Made by a program: the position numbers and the translations under genes. Below, piece by piece: positions 50,052 to 62,800 of a DNA stretch of 64,000 nt (positions are counted from its first letter, which is position 1; the number at the start of each line of letters is the position of its first letter). Source of the DNA: Neelides folsomi (lineage: Eukaryota; Arthropoda; Collembola; Neelipleona; Neelidae); contig JAQGBZ010000004.1 of assembly GCA_034687125.1 (NCBI GenBank), positions 186,001 through 250,000 of the forward strand, given 5' to 3'. The notes below the pieces were generated by a model. The model did not search any database, was not told the DNA's origin, and saw only the letters and a program-made list of their open reading frames with translations.

Positions 50052-53000
50052 CACATACAGATAGATATTAGAATGAATATTTTCCAAAATGTAGTATAAT
50101 AATAATAACACTGGTATTTTAAAAGACATAATATTAAGAATTTGTATTCGTTGAACCGCGGATTTCCATTATTTTATTCTTCCTTTTGAAGTACATTTAA
50201 ATGACCGTAAAAAGCTGAGGCAATGGGGTGGGTTGGAGATCTCTTAGGTGGAGATTCTCCATGGAATATTTGTCCGTTGAAGGAATGTAGAGAAAGAATC
50301 CTTTTATGACTTTCTATAGCTATGAAATTTCCTTAAAGATGATTCCTACATTTCTAACGTGATCTGAGAGCGTAAAATCAAAAAGGGGTTCTCTCATCTG
50401 AGCGATATTCAAGAGATAGGAAGGGAATGAGATTCCTTTTATTTAGCAATCTGAGTATGCTGGAAGCGTCCTTAAGAAACCTTCTCCCCTCTCTATTAGG
50501 GTGAAAAAAGGGGTTTGGAAAAGGAGTGGATCATCCATAGACTCGACAAATATGGAGGCTTTGGAAGTTCCATGAGTTCCAACACGGTTTACTATACAAT
50601 TTCCAAGCTTTCACTCAACCCACTGGAGAAGGAAATCATTTGAGAGCCGATGAAGAGAGACAACTCAAATCCCCATCTAATGTGAACCTTCATCCAAATG
50701 GAGAAATCTCTATTAGATTCTCGAAAGATACCTCAATCTCCTCTACTGCAAAGATCCAACGAATCCAACCATTGGGAAAAGTTAGCAAAGTTAACAAAAG
50801 TCCGTATTTATTTTATTGCATCTCTAGGAGTTGGATTTGGAATCTCACCAAAGTCCAATTCCAATTCCATTCTACTCCAAAATGGAAAAAATAGGCTGAT
50901 AAATTAAAAGCGGAAGAGAATCCTCTATCACTTACCTAATGATTCGGTCGGTTAAAAGATTCAAAGGATTCTTATTTAACGACATCCTTAATGAATCTTC
51001 CTTGAAGACTACATGGAAAACCGCTTTCACATTTAAGGTATTTTTTTCTATTTCTATTTACTTCACAACACTTTCTATTTTAATACCTAGCCTATCCTAG
51101 TATGTTACATAAGATAACTATACATGGTATAAATGAGCTGAAAATATATAACAGTTAAAGCTAAAATATGATTACATACAAATAAATTAAATGGCATAAT
51201 TTGCATTGAGTAAATTAAATTGCGATTTTTTAATTTATTAATTTAACAAATACATTATGTACTGTATACTGTAAAATGACAAAAATGAAGTATTTATTTT
51301 AGAATATTGTAGTGATCCTTTTTGTGTTATTTGAAAGGGGACCGGTTAAATTTTGTAAATTTTCCTCGCTTGTCTTTGTCAATCCTCGTGATCCAATCAA
51401 AGCGAGTCGAAAGTCCGTGAAAAGCGATTTCATTCTTGAGTGGGCTGTCTTCATTGTCTATGTATGAATCTGGATGAATCTGTCCCAAGTGAACCCCAGT
51501 CTGTCGCCGTTCACGCCATAACCATATTGAAGAGGAGTGTAGTGGAACTGAAATAAGTAATATATGCATTCAAACATCTTTCACTCACTCATGAGATCAC
51601 AAAATGTCCCAACCTACCTTTTACTCTTCTGTAAATATACAATTTACTCTATTTTTCTAATACATACACTCATTTTTCATACTGTACAATATACATAATA
51701 TATACCTTGTATGGTATTTATATGAAATTCTTTTCCTTTATGCACTTTTCAAATTCGGGACAAATATTTGATCTACATTTAACAGATAAATAGGAGTTAT
51801 ATCATATGGCTGTACGGATAAACTCAATATACCTGTATGGTATTTCTGCTTTACCTATATTTAAGGAACTTATTTAAATATTCATATTTACACACTCAAT
51901 TTTTAGATAAACTTGTTTTGTACTCTTGAGGAATAAGACGAATGGGATTTTTCTTTAGTTGTATAACAGATATTTATGTATGGGATTTTCATTTTGGTAA
52001 ATTGAATAGGTAAAATTCTTGTTACCTTATTTGAAATTGAAAGTAAAGTTCATCAAAAAGGTTTCTTGAAGCTTCAAATCATTCAAATTTTCTGATCATT
52101 GGACCATAAAATTTACCCTTTTAAAAATTTAGGCCAAAGAGCTTGAATGTGTGGCCAACTCATTGTCACTTACTAAAAAGGGTCTAAAGGAAGGAAGCTT
52201 TTTCGACCCGCTCAAGCCGAAATCTCATGTGAATGAATGAAGAAGTAATAAAATAAGATGTACCTTTTTACCTCCGTTCCAACACCCATGTCGAGTCCAA
52301 ACGAGTGTGAAATTTATTGAAAGGGTCACCCACCGTTTAACAAAACTCTCCATTCAACCCTTCTTATCTCAATGTAAGGAAAGAAATGTTAGCTCTCAGG
52401 TTTGCGAATGTGAATGCGAAACAAAAATTCTCTTCACCACTCTCCGCGGAGAAAGTCAATATGATTGAATATATATTTCTAGTTTTCAATCTTAGTTATT
52501 CCTTCTTTCTTCCATTTTCAATTTTGAACCATTTCCTTATACAAAACGGAAAGCTTTTAGCCAAACTTTCACGACAGTTCCCATTTTGCTCAACCACAGC
52601 AGCTGGTCTGCCAGGGAAAGTATATTGAAGGACCACAAGAGCAATAAATTCCTACGCAATAAATTTTTCTCTCAAAATCTCTCGAAATGAAAAATGAGGA
52701 AAAGGAAGAAAAAAAGTTGTGAAAAACATAAGCTCGGCTTCACTTTGCCTCATTGAGTATACAATTCACGAATGCAATGGAAAGAAAACCTCTGAGGTCT
52801 TGTAATCCAATAATTGAAACCGGGAGCCGGGAAACATTTTATTTGTAAACATCCCATTGGAAGAAATGAATCTCAGCCAGGAGATGAGGAAAGTGAAGAA
52901 GATGAAAATTTTTACAAGAGGAAAGGGAGATGAAAGAGAAAAGGAATTGTGATTGCACATGAGAGAAATTAACAGCTTACGCAGTTTCTCTTTCGGTGTT

Positions 53001-53756
53001 TCTCTTTTGTAGTGCTTGGGAAGACACGAAGGAGTCTTTTTGATGGCCTCAGTGTCCCAGCGGCTTCATCTTCTTTTTCATTGGGATCGGGAGGGTCGGG
53101 AAGAATCGACGGAGTCTTAAGATAGGATAGAGTAGGAAAATTGAGTTAGCACCCCCAGGAGTCTCCTAATGCAAGACTATTCTAAAAGAAGTCACTTCCA
53201 TTCACCCATCTCTTTCCTCTCCAGGTCTATCCTTTGACCCAAGAAGAAGAAATAAGAAATGGCGGTGGGGGAGAGACGAAGGTAATCGAAAGGATATCAC
53301 ATCGGCATTTCACCACTTCTTCCAAAGGAGTCCCTCAAGGGCGGCTGATTCAACTTGTCGTTTTAAGTAGTCTTTCCTAATCCAATTTCCTCACAAACTT
53401 CCGACGTTCCTATCAATAAGAGACGAATTTCATTCAATACACATCACGTCCCATTTTTCAACTCGCTCCATATAAATTTGAACAAATGGTTCTCTTACCG
53501 TCAAATGAGCTTTATAAATCAAAATAAATAGTTATACCAAATTACCAGTATTGGTAATTTCAACTTTTTGCAAAGTAATAGATTTCACACATATCGTTCA
53601 AAATGAAATATTTACAACTTTGTGGGAATACATTATTATGTATTTATCTTAAAGCTAGATTAATTACCAATAATGCCAATAAATTTACAAATTGTACATT
53701 TTCTGTATTTACTGTATTTACAAAGATTTATTTTCAAGTTCAAGTAAATACCTGTA
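50052..53756. other. Gene-free stretch
   Basis: No supported exon. The frames at 50640-50907 overlap in two plus frames and have no recognisable domain. The minus frame at 51327-51569 is likewise unsupported. The region holds TATAC-rich patches (51660-51720), one octamer on the minus strand (51199-51206), and a moderate-GC segment at 52970-53420 with no coding pattern I can defend. Confidence 0.5.
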
Positions 53757-53832
53757 AAGAGTGGGCCATAAGTATCTTTCTTTTTTAAATATACAATCGT
53801 ATAAAAAAGAAAGATACTTATGGCCCACCCTG
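53757..53832. mobile_element. 76-bp mariner-type MITE, copy 2
   Basis: It is flanked by TA on both sides (53755-53756, 53833-53834). The right half ends AAGATACTTATGGCCCACCC then TG; read inverted this is the canonical CAGGGTGGGCCATAAGTATC. The left terminus has two changes (AAGAGTGGGCC). The arms pair over about 33 bp around a short centre, so the whole element can fold into one hairpin. Confidence 0.9.
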
Positions 53833-56800
53833 TATAAAACCAGGACATAAAATAGTAAGTTATATAGAATAAATCATTCAATACAATTTCTATTTATCTT
53901 TTGACAATTCAGAGGAGTATTGAGAGTATTGAGGGGTTCAATCAGAGTAAGAAGTTCACTCGGGAATAGGAACTATTCAATTCCACTTGACTCTCACCCT
54001 CTCGGCATTCTCCCCCGGTTATATAGAACCTGAGATGACCTTTCATCTCGACACTAAACCCATTTCCTTCCTCTCAAATTCATTTGAAGGAAGACTTTGA
54101 TTCCCATCTCTTTGAAGAAGACGGAGAGCTCTTAAAAGGGAGAGAAATTGAGTGGATGAGGAATTGCATAGGGAATTAAGGAAACTTCTACACAATTTAC
54201 TCCCACATTTGAACGAAAACCCTTCCAAATTCTCAACGTGGCAATCAAGAACAAATTTCGACCCTTCACGCATCCCTTTCCCAATTCTTCCTTCAATTCA
54301 CAGCGGAGGGGAAAATGGATGAGACCACAGAAGAATATTACTTTAATTAGCCTTTAACTCAACTAACCCTCCCTTCCTCACACCCTCACTTTCGCCCTCA
54401 CACCCTCAGTATTCAAATTCATGCAATTTCCACAGAGACTTCACCCCTTTCCTCATTGCTACAAATTAAAATGAACATCTGGAGAAGAACCCTCGCCTTG
54501 ATTTTCTATTAATACTCTATTATATTCGCATTTTCATTCCCTTGTTTCTACCAAGACTTGCTTCTTGCACCTAACATTGGAGTTGGAGTATACTTTGGAA
54601 TGTCGTTATGTTGATATTTGTATAAGAGTCGGTATGTGTTTTTAGATAAGTTCAAGGAAAGCGTCTCATGTTTTGTGGTTTGGGACTTGGGGAATCAGAA
54701 ATGCTATTCTAATATACTTCAAAGTGGAAAGTGAAATCTGTTAAGGGAAATGTTTTAAACTGTCTATTAAACTATTTTCAAAGGGGGTTTAAAATTAAAT
54801 ACCATAGAATCTATGCATAACGATACATAACATTTTAGCAATGGAAAAATATCCTGGAAATATCATTGTCATGTCATAACATTAAATATTAGAAAAAAGA
54901 TAAATATCAACAGTACAGAAATACTACCATATTATATGTATATAAATAGGTATATACCAAATATACATACAGAAGTACATAAAGTCATACAGTTATACTA
55001 TATCTATACCTAGTATATTCATAAAGATCTTCTAATATGAATGTATGGTACTTATATCGTATTAATATTAATGAATCTTGAGTGTATGAGAAGAAATATT
55101 AAGAGAAGAGTCATTTCCAAAACATTCCCATTTAGAGAGAGAAGCACGTTTGGAATGAGGAAGGTCACTTGGCCTTACAGCTGAACGAGAAGTTTCACCG
55201 AATCTTCATCTCCATATGCAACACTTCCATAAATGGAGTAAAAACAAGCAATAACAATTATCCGGATTCTCCGAGCTTCCCTGTCCACATGTTCCGCAAT
55301 GAAAATTAACTAGATGGTTGGAATGTCATGGAAGTGCGGATGCCGTTGGTGAGTCTCTCTGCGTATATTTTCTCCCCGTGTTATGTTTTCTCCCTTCTTG
55401 TCATTGGAATTCGGGATTCCTTTTAAATGAACCGTCTCCATGTGTGTAATTATCTCCCGACAGATCTCAACTTGTTCGGATGTCTCTCGCATGCCCCATG
55501 TGAATTAGAGAAGTTGGGAATGAGGAGAATGATTGATGAGATTAGGTACTTGTTGGTCTGTCAATAAATATCAATTGATATAATAGGGTCGTAATAAGAA
55601 TTAGGGATCCCTGCGAGGCCCATCGGAGACTCTAATGTGACTTGAGGAGGAGGGGTGAGGAGATGAGGGCCGTTGAGATCCAGAGGGGAATAAAAATAAA
55701 ATGATAGCTCTCTTCCTTCCGCCAACTCTCAAGACAAAGGATATTACGCCCTCATCTCGCCGCACATAACTCGCCCTCTGCCCAATTTGTACCCTTCAGA
55801 GAGATTCAGCTCCACCAAAAATCCAACTTTGTTAAGGCAAGAACTTATGGTGGCATCAATAGGCAGAACACATTCGAGTTCGTTCCTATTAGTTGTGACT
55901 TGAACCTATCTTGTTATTATTAAATGGATCGAGATAAGAGAAGAGGGGATTCAATGGGGAGAAAGTATTTAAAAGTAATACATGATGTAAGATGAGGAAA
56001 TAAACTGGCCAAAAATATTATCATTTTAAAGCTTAATTTTTATTAATCAGATTTAAAGAAATTAAAGGAAATACAATTTATCAATATACAGTAATTACAA
56101 TAATCTTAATCTTTACAATCTTAAAGTTATATAAGATGTTTTCTAGTTTCGAGTCAGATTAGAGAGTTGAGACAGCCATGAAGTTTGTGAAGTTTTTTAA
56201 AATATGACTAAAAAGAAATAAAATATTTATTTTAGTATTTTAATCGTTTAAAGTTGCCACTTAACTTAAAGTTAGTTCATTATATCATATTTATTTATTT
56301 AAGATCATTAAATTATAAATAAGCTTATCAGTTTAAGCTCATATTTAGGCCGGGTAATAAAACTATTTTTGATAAATTTCCCGATGTCTGTAGAGACTTG
56401 TCCGACCCATCTCCAAAAACTTCACATTTGACTCGCCTTCGATCGTATTCGTGCTGTCATACATTGAAGTCTTCTTTGGTTTCCGAAGATTCTTTATTAA
56501 AGGGAATAAATTCCCCCTTGCCGGTGTTGAAACCCAACTTGATGTAACACTTGTCATAAAACACATTTCCAGCGTGGTTTCTCAAATTTGTCGGGGTGAC
56601 TTTACAGCTGTAGCACTGCTTGGAGGATTCTATTTTGTATAGATTTCAATTGAGGCACAAGATCAATTAGTTATGCCGGAGCCTGCTGACCTTCACGACC
56701 AGAATGAATTAAGGAGGCGAAAAGCTAATGAATTTATACTCGACAGAGGAATAAATAGAGGAACGTTCAGTCAATTTTACAAAAACGGCCAATCAATTTT

Positions 56801-59800
56801 ACCAGGAACGTTCTCTTGAGATCTTTATCAGTTGTACTTATTGCTATATCATAGTTAATATGTAATATCATATGGAGTTTGTTTTATGTAGTATGTACCT
56901 ATGTATGTAGTTAATAAAAGATCCTTATTCACACACTAACTTACATACTTGAAACAAGATATATGATATTGCAATAGTTGCAAAATTCAATGTACTCGTA
57001 CATTTATAGAATACACCTTAGTGTTTTGCAGAATATTCTCATTCTCATCAATATGATGGATGAATCGGCTCTTTGGACCAAAACATTAAAGAAAAAACTT
57101 TTTAGCATTTGGCTCTCCCTCGGTCCCGACTTCTCTCTCAACTTCTTGTTCAGTATAGGGATAAAACGTCAGAAAGATTACGGTTCTGTGTTTGATGTCC
57201 AAAATAATTCTCTCTCTACATTTCACATCGCTCTTTTCTTTTGTAACTTCTCAATTTTATAGGTATGCATGTGAGACCTAGAGTTATACTATTGAGATTT
57301 AGTAAATTAGTATTAGCTACATACATAAAATAGAATGTAATTTGACTTTCCAAATTCAATAATTTGAGTCAATGTTTACGGGAGCCAGTAAAAGTCCAAA
57401 TGAACCTCATCCATTTAATAGTCAGTTGGTCAATGTAGCACGCAATGTAAAATGTTACTTTGTGCGACGTATGAAATTCAAATTAAAATCATTTGTTATC
57501 TCTTCATGTGAACATCTGTGTGACTCATCTGGCCATTCGGAGAGCAATAAAACAAAGAGACTTTCACCATTAATTCTATACCATACATACTCTATAAATA
57601 AATAGTATTTTAGATATTATTTCAAGTAATGTGTGTACGAGTGTACACATACGTACATACACATTTGTATAATATGTAGCAGGTAATATCATTTTTGACA
57701 ATATGTAGAATAAATTCAATGTATGCGTTAATTAAATGTTAATTATTCTCTTGGTCCGGGATAGTAATTAAAGGTAATATTTCCTCATGATTCAACGAGG
57801 GAGTTTGTTCCTCCAGCTTTTTGGAAATAAATGGAAATGTTCATTTCAGGAAATAAATTCAACATCCGAATCTCCTACGGCCAAATTCATATAAGGGCAT
57901 TAAGGATTATAAAAGGAGGGAGGTGAAGCGGTGGAAGGGTCTGGATGAGATACGCGGGATGCATAATCCCAATTTTAATTCTCTTCCAAATCCTAATAAT
58001 TTAGGATGTAGAGAGAAGACCTCAACGGCGGAGAAATAGGCAGAGGGTGTAGGAAGAGAAATTGAGTTGGTTATGGAGAGATTTATGCGGGAGAGTCGGG
58101 GAGTTTGGTAGCCTTTAGGCCTCGACACTTCCACGCTGCTCCTTTTCTTGATTATTCTCCCAAAATAATTAATTTCCCCGGAGCAATAAACTTTACGTGC
58201 TAATTGTAACCGAGTCTATCCTTTCGAGAAGATTCCAAATATTGTGTTCACGCTCTTTCCTATTAGTCAAACGTCTCCTGCTATTCCTATACCAGTATGT
58301 AACCAACTTTAGCTCTTAAGTACTCAGGGAATCAATGAGGTTTACGCACTTCTCTTATTATTTAGACTAGTAATATTGAAAGAGTCTCGAGAGTCGGACA
58401 ACTCTCGTTCCACGCACCGTTTATCTTTTTTTTACACCAGACGTAATTACTTTCACCTTCAAGCCATAAATTCATTAACCGTCTGGGAAAGGAAAAACAT
58501 GGAGTTTCCACCTTTTCTCATACAATGATAAATGTGGAAAGTCAGCATTGCAGAAAACCCAAAAACTTCCATTTTAGCAAAAATTCAATTTTGTAGATAG
58601 TATTTTTATCTTTAATATTTATGAACTACAAGAGCAATTTATGAATACTGTATTTATGTATTTACTTAATATAATAAATATATAAAAAATAAATGAAAAA
58701 ATTTTACTGGCCTTTTTTCTTTTTTAATTAAGAAATGCTTTGGATCTCAACCCTTTGAGTAAGCAATGAAAATAAAGAGCGGTTCGTAATATAATAGTCG
58801 ATTCCGGTTTCATTAAGACATCGGAAATGAGTGATGGTCTGGAAGAGGAAATCAATAAAGAAGGATGAGTGCGGCGTGATGAGCAGCCGTTGATGTTCTT
58901 CATTAGAAGTAAAGAGAAGGAGTTTGGGTTTTATTTCATTTCGGTTCTTCCTCGGCAGTTCCGTAGTTCCTCTGATGGTTCGTCTGTCTATCGGTTGAGT
59001 CGAAAGGAGAGAGGCTTTATTATGGCTCTGCTGTTTTCTCGCTTCTCGGTTAGAATCCACCCGATGATTTATTGTACAGTTGGGGGCTTCCTTTGCCAAT
59101 TACGCGAGAGAAACGTGTGAATTTACTCAACCAAAAGACCCCACAAAGTTCTCATCTTCACTTGGGTTCTTCGACGCCTTCGCGCTGGAGCCATCCAGGC
59201 TCCAGTGGAAACAACCAAGACGAGGAACTACATCTAATATAATACTCATATTCCAACCCGCTCGAAATCCGAATCGTAATTCAGAGAGTTGAATTCAACG
59301 CCGAGGGCTCTTGGAATTGTTGGGCGGAAAAGTTGTATAAATGGTTACATGGTTAATCGCGTCTCGTGAAAGACATTTTCTCTGCTTCCAACTTGCCCAA
59401 TATCCGAGCTTAACCCTCTCCAAATCCTTTGTTCTTTCCTTCAACTCTTTCGACTAACGAATTTTGTCAGTTGAGAAGACAATCGCTGGTTCGGTTCGAG
59501 GGGACCTCGACGAAGACCTTTTTGATGAGACAAGAACAATAGCGGAGTCAAATTAGCATAAATTCAATGCATTCCCCTGCTCTTTATTTTCAAAGTTAGA
59601 TCGATCCAATTTGGCGATAATGAGAGATTCACATCATTACCATTATAATCATCATCACCTTTTCGTTATCCTCTAGATTGAGAATCTAAGCAAATCTTAT
59701 CAATTCTCACAAAAATTCAATTTACTAAAAATTATTTTTTGCTTATTAAGATAATTTTCAAATAACATCTTAGGTCAGGTTAGGTTATTCCTAAAGGCGT

Positions 59801-62800
59801 AGAATTTCTTACGAAAATTGGACGACTAACTTTATTTACTTTATCATTTAATTTCACGCACTAATGTAAATACATTATCTTTAACTAAGATCTTGAAGTT
59901 TTGAGAGTTTTCCCTTAATATGAAATTGTCTGACTTCTTATGCTTTCTAGAATTGAGATTCGTAGTCCAGAATAGAGTTTCTCTCAATCAGGGAAATCAT
60001 TGTTATTTAAATCCCCTTCCATAATTCTACTGAACTCAGTACTTAATTAAAACAAATTGAAAATTCCAAAAGACCCTTGCCGTGTAACAAAGTGAGGTTC
60101 TTTATTCTTCATCTTCTGTTTCAACATTAAATTATTTAATCTACTGTATTCCGTAAATCACCTTAATCTTATGTCTTAAACTAGAGTTTGTATCCATCAC
60201 AGTAGCCATTGGTCCTATGGGGACTTGAAGATGAAAAAAGATATGCAAATGAAATGAAACTTTTAATGTAGCAATTTAATCTTTTTAATTGTTATTATCA
60301 TCATTCATTTCATTGTGGTAATAACGAGATTAATATCTTAAAAGCCACTGTACTTTTAGAAGTAAAGCAAAGTCTTAATTACAGTAAAAAACTCTTATTT
60401 TAGATAATACAATAAGAGTCTTTTATATTTATGCCTTGTGTTGCTCTTATTATATTTTTGACATTTTTTTCATTTCTAAATTAATAATAAAATAATAAGC
60501 TATTGGGAGTAACTGTATTTCAGCTAATATTTTTTTTTCAATTTGTAGCTTAAAGCCGTCTTGAGCTAGGAAAAGAAAAAAGGATCTATCGTTTCTTCTC
60601 AAACATAAATTGAATGAGGAGCAAACAAATAAATAAAGGATTTCCAGATCGAGAGTCTTTATTGGCACAAGAGCTTAGTCGAACCTGGCTTTCTCTTAAA
60701 TCCATGAGATAAGGCCTTAAGGAAAAAAGATTTCGCAAAATGCTGACAGCCTTCGCCAATTTAAGAAAAAGGGTAGAATCAATGAAGAATATTAGGAAAG
60801 TATGGACAAAGAAAAACATGAAATGTTTTTTCTTTTTTCCGATTCGGAGTCTTCCAATGACAAAATATAACTTCCCAGCATTCCTATACTTTTTAACGTA
60901 TATGAGCTCTGCCTTAGGAAGCGATTTATTTACTTATTTACTCTAGTAAACTTAAAGGAAAAAGTGATTGACTCCTCAAGTGTGTCACTGAGCCCTTAAA
61001 TCAAAATCCCTTCGTTCCTTAACTCAACAAAAAGAAATCTGAAGAGGAAAAAAGCAAAGAAAAAATTTCGTAACCCAAGAGGCTCAAATGAACTCGGATT
61101 CGGATTGTTTAAGACTTTCGCCCAAAAAAAATCCTATATACTTTTCCTTTATAAAAAAAGTTTGAGCAAAGTGGAAGTCGAAGAGCTCAATGAGATAAAA
61201 TGTGATCAATAGTTTTTTGAAGGTCTGTTTGACCAGTCGGTTATTACTTATTCCCTCATCCCTTCAATGGCGACTCTTTTCCTCCTTGATGAGCCATTGT
61301 TGGCTCATCTTAACTTTCACCCTCTTCCTTTCATCTCATTTCCTTCCCTTTCTGTTTAACTTCGTCTACTGACGTGATCTGAGTCTTTTATTTCCTCCCT
61401 CAATAATTATTATTCTTTTCCAAGTCGATCGAAGCTCTGCTGTGGAATTTTTGATTAGGAAATGTCACAGTGAATCAAATCACACATTTTCAAATTTTCT
61501 TCTTTATTCCTTTTTATGTCACATCCTTTGATTGCGGTTCCAGGGGCATGAGAGATGAAGTTGGGAAGTTGAACGCCAAAAGGGAAATATGTAAATCTTT
61601 TCCCCTATCAGTGTTCCATTCTCTTAATGAAGGCGTTCGTTCATTTCATTGAGTTCCCGCATGGGTCCAGCGAGTTTAGAAAACTTTTTTAGATTTTATT
61701 ACGAACCCCTTTCTTCTTTGACTCTTTGCTTCTCCTCCACCTCGTAGATTATGGAGAGGGAAAAAGGAAAAGTTGCAGATCTTACAATTTATTCTGACAA
61801 ATGGATAAATGGATATAAGGGAGCAAAAGGAAGTTCTCTTTGGCAAAACCGCCTTTCTCCCCCTCCCCCCTTTGCATTTGTTCTTTCCGTCTGTTGAAAC
61901 CATCAGCATGGGTTGCTCGTTCCTTCCTAGTTATCCAGGGATAACTAAATTACCGTATTTTAGATACGAATCCAAATTTTTCGAGACTTCCCCTCCGCCA
62001 AAGTAGTTGAGGTTCTCTGAACGTAAACTCTCCCTCTCAGCTGCGAATAAAAGAGAAAGAGGGTGGAATTGTACGTGCGGGGAACTTCTTCCCTTTTCTC
62101 GACTTCTCCCCATTCTAACGTATATTCCCGAGGTGGTAGCGAGCGACTCTCTAATATGTATGAAACCACCTTCATATATTAGATCTTATATAGATTCACA
62201 AATCCCTTGGCTCTTCTCATCTCGCCTAAAATATTACCCGCCGCGAGGCTTAACATCAACATCATTTACGTACCAAAGGGGGTACAATCTACTCCAAGTC
62301 TCCAAGACGTGGAGAATCCAATCCTTTTCTCCAATCCCCCTAAATTGGGCTTATTTGAATAGAAAATTTCCTAATTTTCTGTTCCTACTTACCCAATGAA
62401 AACTTCTACTAATTTGATATAAAATTCAATGTTACATCAATTTGTGAATAATTCATTTTATATAAAATAATAAAATTGTTCATTTATATAAAATTGTTTA
62501 TATAATAATATATACAAAAATGTATCAGTGGTTGTACCATATACATAGGTAAATGTTACAATGTTTCATAAAAGTATCTAAACTGTGGAAAATGTTTTAT
62601 TTGAAATTTCGTCAGTAGATTAGCAAAGCTTTCCCTGTCCTATGATGATCTAAGGCATTAAAGTCTCAAAGTTTGAAAAAGAAATTCTTAATGTTGTGGA
62701 TGTAAGAAGTGGTTTGAAAGTTTGTAAAGAATGGAAAGTTTAGTAAAAGTTGGTGAGAGGAAGAAGGGAACCTGAGTCATGTCCGAGGGAATAATAAAAA

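Noticed and set aside
61809-62399. Plus frames of 65 and 130 codons with overlapping minus frames
   Set aside because: No domain, no codon signal I can defend, and competing frames on the opposite strand.
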